Under the pieces are notes generated by a model, which worked only from the letters and a program-made list of their open reading frames with translations, ran no database searches and was not told where the DNA came from. The position numbers and the translations under genes were made by a program. A DNA stretch of 64,000 bases from Avoscillospira_A sp052117125 (lineage in GTDB: Bacteria > Bacillota > Clostridia > Oscillospirales > Oscillospiraceae): positions 1 to 64,000 of the forward strand of contig NZ_JBQKJT010000005.1 of assembly GCF_052117125.1 (NCBI RefSeq). The letters are read 5' to 3'. This document shows positions 1-8,723 of this stretch, in pieces; within the stretch, counting starts at the first letter, position 1, and each line of letters begins with the position of its first letter.

Positions 1-1
1 G

Positions 2-391
2 AATGCAGTGGTTCTGATGACCTATCCAAAGGATGCCTTTCACAAACCACAGGCATTGCGAGCATTTCTATGCGCAGATACTTCTTTGAGCACGGTGGAA
101 ATCCTGACCTATTATCAAGAGCGTTGGGGCATTGAAGTTTACTTCCGTCAGTGCAAGACAAGATTGGCTTTTGACCAATGCCAAATTCGTAGTGCTCAGG
201 GCATCCAAAGATTCTGGCTCCTCACATCTCTTGCCTATAACCTTTGTTGTATGGCTACAGGTACATTTATGCCCTTTGATGAAGGATATCGCTATATCCA
301 AAAGCAGATCCAGCAGGAGAAGATCGTCTTCCTATACCAATGTGGTGTGAATCATCTGCCCTTGGAACAACTACTTGCTTATGTTGCTTGA
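2..391 (+). CDS. IS4-family transposase, C-terminal part (runs off the window start)
   Basis: The reading frame is open to the window edge, so only about the last 130 residues are visible. They contain YYQERWGIEVYFRQCK, which fits the Y-(2)-R-(3)-E-(6)-K signature that carries the last acidic catalytic residue of IS4-family DDE transposases. A hydrophobic stretch (FWLLTSLAYNL) follows, as is usual in this family. The gene ends about 35 bases before a receptor gene that lacks its 5' part, so this is probably the right end of an insertion sequence that landed in or next to that receptor. The terminal inverted repeat cannot be confirmed because the other end is outside the window. Confidence 0.85.
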   Translation, partial: NAVVLMTYPKDAFHKPQALRAFLCADTSLSTVEILTYYQERWGIEVYFRQCKTRLAFDQCQIRSAQGIQRFWLLTSLAYNLCCMATGTFMPFDEGYRYIQKQIQQEKIVFLYQCGVNHLPLEQLLAYVA

Positions 392-425
392 TTATGTGCA
401 TTTCGACAGTTTTGCTCATTTATAG

Positions 426-1643
426 ATTATTTCTCTAAACGATGAGATCAATCAGGATGTTACGTCCCAGGAAGCGCTGGTGAAAGAAGTACGCGCCATT
501 GCCGTTGTGATCGTCGTCATCATTCTGGTTTTGGGTTTGGTGGCAGTTGTTGTGTTCACCGGTCTTATGCTCCGCTATATTCTGACGCCCACAAAAAAAC
601 TGTTGGAAGGTTCGGAAGCACTGGCCCGAGGCGATTTTCAGAATGCCTCGGTTGACTACGTCTCGAAAGATGAATTCGGTACCCTTGCAACGAAAATCAC
701 CGCTGTTATGGGCCGGATTGTGTTTATTACCAAGGACTTGCAAACCGGCCTGCGGGCTGTATCGGAAGGCCAATTCAATGTAAAAAGTACGGATGACAGT
801 CAGTATGAAGGTGAATACCATTATTTACGCGATTCCGTCTATCATTTGATCAATATGTTGACCGATGTGATGCATCAGATTCACATTGCATCCGATGAGG
901 TATCCAGCGGCGCGGAACAGGTATCCAACGCTTCCCAGGCGTTGAGTCAAGGTTCCACAGAGCAGGCCTCCAGTGTGCAGGAGTTGGCTGCCACTCTCGC
1001 CGACATCTCCCAGCAGGTGGATGAAAACACCCGTTTGATTGGCGAGACAGAGCACAGCGTCAAAGAGTCGGTTGCGGAAGTGTCCCTCGGTACCGGCAGA
1101 ATGCAGGATATGCTGGCGGCCATGCAGAATATCAGCGCCACCTCTTCGGAAATCGGTAAGATCATCAAAAGCATTGAGGATATTGCATTCCAGACCAATA
1201 TTCTCGCTCTGAACGCAGCGGTGGAAGCCGCACGGGCCGGCAACGCCGGAAAGGGCTTTGCCGTAGTGGCGGATGAAGTCCGCAGACTGGCAGCAAGCAC
1301 GGCGGAAGCCTCCCAAAATACCGGCGAATTGATTTCCAAGGCATTGCAGGCGGTTGAAAACGGAAAATCCATTGCAGATGAGACGGCTGCCTCTTTGGAA
1401 CGAATTAACAGCATCATTGGGCAGCTGGCGGAGCAAGCGGAGAAAGTCTCCGTCAACTCTCAGGCCCAGGATACCGCAATCAAGCAGATCTCCATCGGTG
1501 TGGACCAGATTTCCGCTGTGGTGCAGAACAACTCCGCAACGGCGGAGGAGAGCGCAGCAGCCAGCGAGGAACTTTCCGCACAGGCAAACATTCTGAAAGG
1601 TTTGGTGGCCAAATTCACCGTCCAAAATTCGGCCTTACGTTGA
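426..1643 (+). pseudogene. Methyl-accepting chemotaxis protein, 5'-truncated
   Basis: A chemotaxis receptor would sense ligands outside the cell and signal to CheA/CheW. What remains starts at a stop codon (423-425) and reads through a short extracellular remnant (NDEINQDVTSQEALVKEV), one membrane helix, a HAMP linker and a complete cytoplasmic signalling domain. The conserved hairpin tip EAARAGNAGKGFAVVADEV lies near residues 245-263 counted from a GTG at 480. The first membrane helix and nearly all of the sensor domain are missing, and the sequence just upstream is the end of a transposon. A GTG at 480 could in principle start a 387-residue product, but I see no good ribosome-binding site there. 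Truncation by the insertion sequence is the simplest reading. Confidence 0.8.
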
Positions 1644-1673
1644 ACTTTCAGCAATTTCCCCTTTATTTGGTTC

Positions 1674-1709
1674 AAAAAACCCGGAAACCATCTGGTTTCC
1701 GGGTTTTTT
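1674..1709. terminator. Bidirectional terminator between the receptor and leuB
   Basis: An 11-bp stem (CCCGGAAACCA / TGGTTTCCGGG) is flanked by an A run on the left and a T run on the right, so it can stop transcription from both converging genes. Confidence 0.9.
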
Positions 1710-1714
1710 ATGGT

Positions 1715-2785
1715 TTAGAGATGTGCCACAACCTGATCGCCCATGGCCACACAGCCCAGCAGCGTGCAGCCCGGCTGCATGATATCGCCGGTCCGGTAGC
1801 CCTCGTTGAGGACCTGCTGCACGGCGTTCTCAATAGCGTCGGCCTCCTGGGCCATGCCGAAGGAGTACCGCAGCATCATGGCCGCCGACAGGATGGTTCC
1901 CAAGGGGTTGGCCTTGTCCTGGCCCGCAATATCAGGGGCAGAGCCGTGAATCGGCTCGTACATGCCGCAGGTACCGGAAGACAGGGAGGCCGAAGGCATC
2001 ATGCCGATGGAGCCGGTGAGCATGGAAGCCTCGTCGGAGAGAATATCACCGAACATATTCTCCGTCACCAGCACGTCGAACTGGCCGGGATTTTTAATCA
2101 GCTGCATGGCGGTGTTGTCCACCAGGATATCGCTGTATTCCACGTCGGAATACTCCTCAGCCAGCTTGTGCATGGTGGCCCGCCACAGGCGGGAGGTATC
2201 CAGCACATTGGCCTTGTCCACAGAGGCCAGCTTCTTGTTGCGCTTCCGGGCTGTCTCGAAAGCCACCCGGCCAATGCGCTCAATCTCATGCTCCGAATAG
2301 GGCATGGTATCGGTAGCCACCTTCTCGCCGTTCACTTCCTCAGTGGTTCTGGGCCCGAAGTAGATGCCGCCGGTCAGCTCCCGGACAATCAGCAGGTCGA
2401 TGCCGTTGCCCACGACCTCCGGCTTCAAGGGCGAAGCGCTGGCGAGCTGGGGGAACAGCTTGGTGGGACGGAGATTGGCAAACAGGCCCAGCTCCTTACG
2501 GACGGCCAGCAGCGCCTTTTCCGGGCGGATGTTGGCCGGGCAGGAATCCCACTTGGGACCGCCTACCGCGCCCAGCAGCACCGAATCAGCGTTCTTGCAC
2601 ACGGCCATGTTCTCATCGGTGATGGGGACGCCGTACTTGTCGATGGAGCAGCCGCCGATATCCACATTGTTATAGTGGAAGGTGTGGCCGAACTTCTCGG
2701 CCACCTTATCGAGGACCTTCAGGGCCTCGCCCACAATCTCCGGGCCTATGCCGTCGCCCCGGAGGACTGCAATGGTCTTTTCCAT
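1715..2785 (-). CDS. leuB: 3-isopropylmalate dehydrogenase
   Basis: LeuB oxidises and decarboxylates 3-isopropylmalate to 2-oxoisocaproate with NAD, the third step of leucine synthesis in the cytosol. The 356-residue protein has the normal length for the family. It carries the isocitrate/isopropylmalate dehydrogenase signature around ENMFGDILSDEASMLTGSIG and the early GDGIGPEI nucleotide-site motif. It is the last gene of the ilv-leu operon: its ATG lies 3 bases after the leuD stop and its stop lies just before a bidirectional terminator. Expression is therefore expected to follow the T-box about 11 kb upstream. Confidence 0.97.
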   Translation of the reverse strand: MEKTIAVLRGDGIGPEIVGEALKVLDKVAEKFGHTFHYNNVDIGGCSIDKYGVPITDENMAVCKNADSVLLGAVGGPKWDSCPANIRPEKALLAVRKELGLFANLRPTKLFPQLASASPLKPEVVGNGIDLLIVRELTGGIYFGPRTTEEVNGEKVATDTMPYSEHEIERIGRVAFETARKRNKKLASVDKANVLDTSRLWRATMHKLAEEYSDVEYSDILVDNTAMQLIKNPGQFDVLVTENMFGDILSDEASMLTGSIGMMPSASLSSGTCGMYEPIHGSAPDIAGQDKANPLGTILSAAMMLRYSFGMAQEADAIENAVQQVLNEGYRTGDIMQPGCTLLGCVAMGDQVVAHL

Positions 2786-2788
2786 TTT

Positions 2789-3274
2789 TCAGCCCTCCTT
2801 GAGAGAGGCCAGCAGGCCACCCTTGGAAATGATGTTTTGAATGAAGGGCGGGAAAGGCTGGGCCTGGTATGTCTTGCCGGTGGTCACGTCGGTAATAATG
2901 CCGGTGTCAAAGTCCACGGACACCTGATGGCCCGCTTCGATCTCGTCGGCAGCGGCCTCGCACTCCAGAATGGGCAGACCGATGTTGATGGCGTTGCGGT
3001 AGAAAATCCGGGCAAAGCTCTTGGCGATGACGCAGCCGGTGCCGCAGGTCTTGATGACCAGCGGAGCATGCTCCCGGGAGGAGCCGCAGCCGAAGTTCCA
3101 ACCGGCCACCATGATATCACCGGGCTGAACCTTCTTCACAAACTCCGTGTCGATATCCTCCATGCAGTGCTTGGCCAGCTCCTGGGCATCGGAGGTGTTG
3201 AGATACCGGGCCGGAATGATGACGTCGGTATCCACGTTGTCGGGGTATTTGAAAACCGTTCCCTGTGTGTTCAT
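2789..3274 (-). CDS. leuD: 3-isopropylmalate dehydratase small subunit
   Basis: LeuD is the swivelling small subunit that pairs with LeuC to isomerise 2-isopropylmalate to 3-isopropylmalate. The 161-residue product is of the short type found in clostridia and archaea. It has the conserved GWNFGCGSSREHAP segment that closes the active site, and the start MNTQGTVFKYPDNVDTDVI is typical. It starts 5 bases after leuC and is followed after 3 bases by leuB, so the three are translated from one message. Confidence 0.97.
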   Translation of the reverse strand: MNTQGTVFKYPDNVDTDVIIPARYLNTSDAQELAKHCMEDIDTEFVKKVQPGDIMVAGWNFGCGSSREHAPLVIKTCGTGCVIAKSFARIFYRNAINIGLPILECEAAADEIEAGHQVSVDFDTGIITDVTTGKTYQAQPFPPFIQNIISKGGLLASLKEG

Positions 3275-3279
3275 GTTCG

Positions 3280-4539
3280 TTAAACCTCCTTGGGTGCGGT
3301 AATATAGCCGGTCAATGCGCTGGTGGCCGCCGTGGCGGGACTGGCCAGATAGACCTCGCTCTCCACATGGCCCATGCGGCCGACAAAGTTACGGTTGGTG
3401 GTGGCGATGCAGCGCTCGCCCGCCGCCAGAATGCCCATATAACCGCCCAGGCAGGGGCCGCAGGTGGGCGTGGAGACAATGGCGCCGGCATCGATGAAGG
3501 CCGTTACCCAGCCCCGCTCCACGCACTCCCGGAGAATCTGCATAGTGCCGGGGATGATGATACAGCGGACGCCGTCGGCCACATGGTTGCCCTTGAGGAT
3601 GTTGTAGGCGGCCTCCATATCCTCCATCCGGCCGTTGGTACAGCTGCCGATAACCACCTGGTCGATCTTGATATCGCCCAGCTCGGCAGCGGGCTTGGTG
3701 TTCTCCGGCAGATGGGGGCATGCCACCACAGGAACGATCTTGGAGAGGTCAATCTCGTAGATTTTTTCGTATTCGGCGTCATCATCGGCGGCATAGATCA
3801 CGGGCTTCCGCTCGCTGCGGCCCTCCAGATAGGCCATGGTCACGTCGTCCACGGGGAAAATACCATTTTTCGCACCGGCCTCAATGGCCATGTTGCAGAT
3901 GCACAGACGGTCATCCATGGAAAGGGTCTTGACGCCCTCGCCGGTGAACTCCATGCTGCGGTACAGGGCTCCATCCACGCCGATCATGCCGATGATGGTA
4001 AGAATCACGTCCTTGCCGCTGCAATTGGCGGGGAGTTTCCCGCTCAGGCGGAACTCCAGGGCCGTGGGGACCTTGAACCAGGCGGTGCCGGTGGCCATAC
4101 CGGCGGCCATGTCGGTGCTGCCCACGCCGGTGGAGAACGCACCCACCGCACCGTAGGTACAGGTATGGCTGTCGGCACCGATGATGCAGTCGCCGGCAGT
4201 AACGACACCCTGTTCCGGCAGCAGAGCATGCTCAATACCCATTTTACCCACGTCGTAGAAGTGGCTGACGCAGTGGGCGCAGGCAAACTCCCGGCACTGC
4301 TTGGACTGCTCGGCGGCCTTGATGTCCTTGTTGGGAACGAAGTGATCGAGAACAATGGCGATACGGTCCTTGTCAAAGACCTGATCGAAGCCCGCCTTGC
4401 CGAATTCCTTGATGGCAACGGGGGTGGTGATATCGTTACCCAGAACCAGGTCCAGCTTGGCCGAGATCAGCTGGCCGGGTACGACGGTATCGAGTCCCGC
4501 ATGGGCTGCGAGGATTTTTTGGGTCATGGTCATTCCCAT
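3280..4539 (-). CDS. leuC: 3-isopropylmalate dehydratase large subunit
   Basis: LeuC is the aconitase-type subunit that holds the [4Fe-4S] cluster of isopropylmalate isomerase. At 419 residues it is the shorter version paired with a short LeuD. Cluster cysteines are visible in VIGSCTNGRMEDM and TCGPCLGGYMG, with the conserved GADSHTCTYGA segment earlier. The start used here is the first of three closely spaced ATG codons and has AGGAGG upstream. The gene begins 3 bases after the leuA stop. Confidence 0.97.
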   Translation of the reverse strand: MGMTMTQKILAAHAGLDTVVPGQLISAKLDLVLGNDITTPVAIKEFGKAGFDQVFDKDRIAIVLDHFVPNKDIKAAEQSKQCREFACAHCVSHFYDVGKMGIEHALLPEQGVVTAGDCIIGADSHTCTYGAVGAFSTGVGSTDMAAGMATGTAWFKVPTALEFRLSGKLPANCSGKDVILTIIGMIGVDGALYRSMEFTGEGVKTLSMDDRLCICNMAIEAGAKNGIFPVDDVTMAYLEGRSERKPVIYAADDDAEYEKIYEIDLSKIVPVVACPHLPENTKPAAELGDIKIDQVVIGSCTNGRMEDMEAAYNILKGNHVADGVRCIIIPGTMQILRECVERGWVTAFIDAGAIVSTPTCGPCLGGYMGILAAGERCIATTNRNFVGRMGHVESEVYLASPATAATSALTGYITAPKEV

Positions 4540-4542
4540 GGT

Positions 4543-6210
4543 TTACTTTCCTCCCTCAATGGTGCGGTTGATGGCTGAGAACAGCGCGTTGATGGACGAG
4601 GCAATAATATCGTCGTGGATACCGGCGCCCCAGACCTTTCTGCCGTCGGGCAGGGTGATGCTGACGTAGGTGATAGCCTGAGATGCGCTGCCCTTGGTCA
4701 GCGCGTGCTCCTCGTAAGTCAAATCGGAGAACTGTATGCGCAGCTGCTGGCGAATGGCGTTGGCCACAGCGTCCAAACGGCCGTTACCGGTGGCCGTCAG
4801 ATTCATAGCCTTACCGTCCCGTTCCACCAATACATCGGTGGAGATGACGTCGCCCCTCGTAAAGTGGTAGTCCACCAGCTTCACATGGTTGTTGAGGTTG
4901 ACGTAGGTATTGGTGAAGACGTCCAGAACCTCCTGGGGCGACAGTTCGGCGTGGGCATGGTCGGATACATTCTTGACGGTGTAGCCCACATCCTCCCGCA
5001 TTTTGGCGGGCAGGACATAGCCAAAGTTGTGCTCCAGCAAATAGCCGATACCGCCCTTGCCGGACTGGGAGTTGATGCGGATGACGTCGGTCTCATACTG
5101 ACGGCCCACATCGCCGGGGTCGATGGGCAGATAGGGCACGGTCCAGGTGTCGCAGCCTTTTTCCTGCCGCCACTTCATGCCCTTGGCGATGGCGTCCTGG
5201 TGGGAGCCGGAGAAGGCGGCGAAGACCAGCTTACCGGCGTAGGGCTGACGGTCATAGACCTGCATACGGGTAACCCGCTCATAGACTTCGCAGATCTCCG
5301 GCATGTTGGAGAAGTCCAACTGCGGGTCCACGCCCTGGGCATACATGTTCAGTGCCAGAGTGATGATATCCACATTGCCGGTACGCTCGCCGTTGCCGAA
5401 CAGGGTGCCCTCAATGCGGTCGGCACCGGCCAGCAGGCCCAGCTCCGAATCGGCCACGGCACAGCCCCGGTCATTGTGGGGGTGCAGGCTGACTTCCACG
5501 GCGTCGCGGTAATGGAGATGATCGCACATGAACTCCACCTGGTCGGCGTAGACGTGGGGCGAGGACAGCTCCACAGTGACCGGCAGATTGATAATGGCCT
5601 TGCGGTCGGCGGTGGGCTTCCACACATCCAGCACAGCATTGCAGATTTCCAACGCAAAATCCATTTCTGTTCCGGTGAAGGATTCAGGAGAATACTCATA
5701 TCGGAAGTTTGCGCCGGTCTCGGCGGCAATCTTCTCAGAGAGCTTCGCGCCTTCCACAGCAATCTGAATGATCTCCTCCTTGGACTTGCGGAAGACCTGT
5801 TCCCGCTGGGCCAGAGACGTGGAGTTGTAGAGGTGGACCACGGCGTTCTTGCAGCCTTTGAGGGCGTCGAAGGTTTTGCGGATGATGTGCTCCCGGCTCT
5901 GGGTCAGAACCTGAATGGTCACATCATCGGGGATCATGTTTTCCTCAATCAGGGTCCGCAGGAACGTATACTCCGTCTCGGAAGCCGCCGGGAAGCCCAC
6001 CTCGATCTCCTTGAAACCCACTTTCAGCAGCAGTCGGAAAAATTCCAGTTTCTCCTCCAGGCTCATGGGGATCATCAGGGACTGATTGCCGTCCCGCAGG
6101 TCCACGGAGCACCAGGTGGGCGCGTGGTCAATGTACGTCTTGTCGGCCCACCGGCGGGTGGGCTTGGCCACGGGGAAAAATTGCCGTGTGTACTTCGATG
6201 CGTTTCTCAA
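4543..6210 (-). CDS. leuA: 2-isopropylmalate synthase, long (LeuA2 / yeast-type) form
   Basis: LeuA condenses 2-oxoisovalerate with acetyl-CoA, the committed step of leucine synthesis. This 555-residue protein is the long form related to yeast LEU4 and actinobacterial LeuA rather than the roughly 510-residue E. coli form. The TIM-barrel start CSVDLRDGNQSL and the metal site SLHPHNDRGCAVADSE are present, and the last 130 or so residues form the leucine-sensing regulatory domain. The start codon is TTG, with AGGAGGAG seven bases upstream. Feedback inhibition by leucine is expected from the family and is not shown by the sequence. Confidence 0.95.
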   Translation of the reverse strand: MRNASKYTRQFFPVAKPTRRWADKTYIDHAPTWCSVDLRDGNQSLMIPMSLEEKLEFFRLLLKVGFKEIEVGFPAASETEYTFLRTLIEENMIPDDVTIQVLTQSREHIIRKTFDALKGCKNAVVHLYNSTSLAQREQVFRKSKEEIIQIAVEGAKLSEKIAAETGANFRYEYSPESFTGTEMDFALEICNAVLDVWKPTADRKAIINLPVTVELSSPHVYADQVEFMCDHLHYRDAVEVSLHPHNDRGCAVADSELGLLAGADRIEGTLFGNGERTGNVDIITLALNMYAQGVDPQLDFSNMPEICEVYERVTRMQVYDRQPYAGKLVFAAFSGSHQDAIAKGMKWRQEKGCDTWTVPYLPIDPGDVGRQYETDVIRINSQSGKGGIGYLLEHNFGYVLPAKMREDVGYTVKNVSDHAHAELSPQEVLDVFTNTYVNLNNHVKLVDYHFTRGDVISTDVLVERDGKAMNLTATGNGRLDAVANAIRQQLRIQFSDLTYEEHALTKGSASQAITYVSITLPDGRKVWGAGIHDDIIASSINALFSAINRTIEGGK

Positions 6211-6234
6211 GGGAAGCTCCTCCTCTTATCCTCC

Positions 6235-6250
6235 CGGCGGCGGGCCGCCG
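6235..6250. other. Short GC-rich hairpin between ilvA and leuA
   Basis: CGGCGG and CCGCCG form a 6-bp stem with a 4-base loop in the 54-base gap between ilvA and leuA. No T run follows, so it is more likely a processing or spacing element than a terminator. Its role is unknown. Confidence 0.4.
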
Positions 6251-6264
6251 TATGAAGTTCCGGT

Positions 6265-7476
6265 TTAAATGATATGTAATCCCGCGTCTGTCAGGGCTTT
6301 TTTTATGGCTTCAATGTGCTCAAAGTTTCTGGTCTCCAGATTGACCCGCAGATAACAGCCGTTGACGTCGGAGCCCTCATTGGAGTGCTCATGATGGACG
6401 GCGGTGACGTTGCCTCCCTGCTGGGCGATGACCCGGGCCACCTTCAAGAGCTGACCCGGCTTATCCACCAGCTCAATGTTCAGCTGGCAGCTGCGGCCGG
6501 ACATGAGCAGACCACGGGAAATGACGCGGGACAGAATGGTTACGTCAATATTGCCGCCGGACAGAATGCACACGGCTTTCTTGCCCTCCAGGTCGATCTT
6601 GTCGAACATGGCGGCGGCCACGGCCACAGCGCCGGCGCCCTCAGTGACCAATTTGTGCTGCTCCATCAGGGCCAGGATGGCGGCAGAAATTTCGTCATCG
6701 TTGACCGTCACAATGTCGTCCACATAGTGGGAACAGAGGTCATACGTCAGGGAGCCGGGCTCCTTGACGGCGATGCCGTCGGCAATGGTGAACACCGATT
6801 CCAGCCGCTCAATGTGGGCGTCGTGGATGGAGTTGCGCATGGACGGCGCGCCCTCAGCCTGGACGCCGTAAACCTTGATATTGGGATTCAGACTCTTTAT
6901 GGTGAACGCCACGCCGGAAATCAGTCCGCCGCCGCCGATGGGGACGATGACGGCATCCATGTCCTTGACCTGCTCCGCCAGCTCCAGGGCAATGGTACCC
7001 TGACCGGCGATGACGTCGGGATCATCAAAGGGGTGGATGAAGGTATAGCCCTTCTCGTCCCGCAGTTCCAAGGCCCGGCGATAGGCGTCGTCGTAGACGC
7101 CCTCTACCAGGCAGATCTCTGCGCCGTAGCTGCGGGTAGCCTCCACCTTGGAGATGGGAGCGCCGTCCGGCAGGCAGATGACAGACTTGATGCCGTTGCG
7201 CTGGGCGGCCAGGGCCACGCCCTGGGCATGGTTGCCGGCGGAACAGGCGATGACGCCCCGCGCCTTCTCCTCCTCCGTCAGCTGGGTCATTTTATAGTAG
7301 GCTCCGCGAATTTTAAAGGAGCCAGTGATTTGCAAATTTTCAGTTTTCAGATACAGCTCCCGGCCGGGGCGCAGCTTTGGGGCGTAGAGGACGTCCGTCT
7401 GACGGATGACGCCGCGCAGCGCGTAATTGGCCTTGTAGACCGTATCCAGGGTCAGCTGTTTGGGTGTATTTTCCAT
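6265..7476 (-). CDS. ilvA: Threonine ammonia-lyase (deaminase) with ACT domain
   Basis: The enzyme deaminates threonine to 2-oxobutyrate, feeding isoleucine synthesis. The PLP-binding lysine is in GSFKIRGAYYK, and the glycine-rich PLP phosphate cradle appears as VPIGGGGL. The catalytic domain covers about residues 1-320 and is followed by one ACT-like domain to residue 403. This is the single-ACT form, shorter than the E. coli biosynthetic enzyme. Its place between the valine and leucine genes argues for an isoleucine-synthesis role rather than threonine catabolism, although tdcB-type enzymes share this architecture. Confidence 0.93.
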   Translation of the reverse strand: MENTPKQLTLDTVYKANYALRGVIRQTDVLYAPKLRPGRELYLKTENLQITGSFKIRGAYYKMTQLTEEEKARGVIACSAGNHAQGVALAAQRNGIKSVICLPDGAPISKVEATRSYGAEICLVEGVYDDAYRRALELRDEKGYTFIHPFDDPDVIAGQGTIALELAEQVKDMDAVIVPIGGGGLISGVAFTIKSLNPNIKVYGVQAEGAPSMRNSIHDAHIERLESVFTIADGIAVKEPGSLTYDLCSHYVDDIVTVNDDEISAAILALMEQHKLVTEGAGAVAVAAAMFDKIDLEGKKAVCILSGGNIDVTILSRVISRGLLMSGRSCQLNIELVDKPGQLLKVARVIAQQGGNVTAVHHEHSNEGSDVNGCYLRVNLETRNFEHIEAIKKALTDAGLHII

Positions 7477-7486
7477 AGGTAGTGCC

Positions 7487-8671
7487 TCACGTTCTCATGC
7501 TGTTAATAAATTGTTCCGCGGCCCGCGCCGACCGGCTGCCCCGCCGCAGGGCAAAGGCTTCGGCCTCCCGGTCCAGATCTTCCTGTGGCATATCGATGCC
7601 GAAACGCCCTGCCAACTGATGGACGATGCCCAGATACAGGGGTTTGTTGGGCCGCTCAAAATACACCGTCAGACCGAACCGCTCCGACAGCGACAGCAGT
7701 TCCTGAAGGGTGTCATTGCGGTGGATATCGTCGCCGGTCTCCCGCTCGGAGAACCGCTCTTTGACGATGTGACGGCGGTTGCTGGTGGCATAGATGACCG
7801 CGTTGGGAGCCTTGGCCGAGGCCGAGCCCTCCAGCGCCGCTTTCAGCATGCTGAAGCAGTCGTCGTTCTGGTTGAAAGAAAGGTCGTCGATAAAGAGAAT
7901 AAATTTTAAAGGGTTGCCGCGAATGCGGCCCAGGACCATGGGCAGCTGGTACAGCTGGTCTTTGCGCAGCTCGATGAGCCGCAGGCCCCGGCGGGAAAGC
8001 TCATTGACACAGGCTTTCACCGTAGACGATTTGCCCGTACCGGCGTCGCCGCACAGCAACACATTGGCTGCCGGGCGTCCCTCCAGCAGGGCGATGGTGT
8101 TTTGCAGGACCTTCTGCCGTTCGGCCTCATAGCCGACGAAGCGGTCCAGGGTGATCTCATCGGCGGATTCCACGGGGACAATTTCCGTACCGTCGATCCG
8201 AAACATGGCCGCCGTGGAGAAAATGCCGTAGCCGTACCGCCCCAGGTAGAGCAGCCGCTGATTATACTCCTCCCGGAAGTCCGCGCCGTGGGTCTCGTAC
8301 CGGGGCAGATAGCCGCTGTAGTCGATGTCCGACCACAGTTCCTCGGTGGTCAGGGCCGACAGAGTGGATAGAATGGACAATTCCGCCCGGGCATTGGCTG
8401 CGGCGGCGGGAGCCACCATGCCGGTGCGGGCAAAATGTACCACCACGGCGTTTTCGTCGGAGAAGATCAGCCGCCGCAAATACGCGTCCAGGCAGTATTC
8501 GTCCCCGGCCAGGGCCGCCACAAACCGGCCGTAGCTGTCCAGCCGGTCATTGAGATCGCCGCTCAGCAGAAACTGCCGCAGCGCGGCCATGCCCGGCTCC
8601 GCCAGCAGGCCCCGAAACACCGTAAAGGCCGACAAGCCGTGGGCCAGCGCCGCCAGACCCGATGATTCCAT
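7487..8671 (-). CDS. DUF815-type AAA+ ATPase inside the BCAA operon
   Basis: This protein of about 394 residues has a Walker A motif (GDAGTGKSS), a Walker B motif (FILFIDDLSF) and downstream AAA+ sensor segments (VIYATSNRRHI), matching the DUF815 family of predicted ATPases. The N-terminal 200 residues resemble no domain I recognise. I chose the ATG at 8671 because it follows AAAGGAGGA; an upstream ATG would lie inside a strong hairpin. The gene sits between ilvD and ilvA with only 10 bases before ilvA. No role in amino acid synthesis is known to me, so its inclusion in the operon may be chance or may point to an unrecognised helper function. Confidence 0.88.
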   Translation of the reverse strand: MESSGLAALAHGLSAFTVFRGLLAEPGMAALRQFLLSGDLNDRLDSYGRFVAALAGDEYCLDAYLRRLIFSDENAVVVHFARTGMVAPAAAANARAELSILSTLSALTTEELWSDIDYSGYLPRYETHGADFREEYNQRLLYLGRYGYGIFSTAAMFRIDGTEIVPVESADEITLDRFVGYEAERQKVLQNTIALLEGRPAANVLLCGDAGTGKSSTVKACVNELSRRGLRLIELRKDQLYQLPMVLGRIRGNPLKFILFIDDLSFNQNDDCFSMLKAALEGSASAKAPNAVIYATSNRRHIVKERFSERETGDDIHRNDTLQELLSLSERFGLTVYFERPNKPLYLGIVHQLAGRFGIDMPQEDLDREAEAFALRRGSRSARAAEQFINSMRT

Positions 8672-8691
8672 GGTGGATTCCTCCTTTAGCA

Positions 8692-8721
8692 GCATGGGGC
8701 GGGGCAAACCCCGCCCCATGC
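8692..8721. other. 13-bp perfect hairpin between ilvD and the ATPase gene
   Basis: GCATGGGGCGGGG and its exact complement flank a 4-base loop. Neither side has a T run, and the ATPase ribosome-binding site starts about 8 bases downstream on the minus strand. It may shield an mRNA end after processing or reduce expression of the downstream genes. Confidence 0.75.
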
Positions 8722-8723
8722 AT

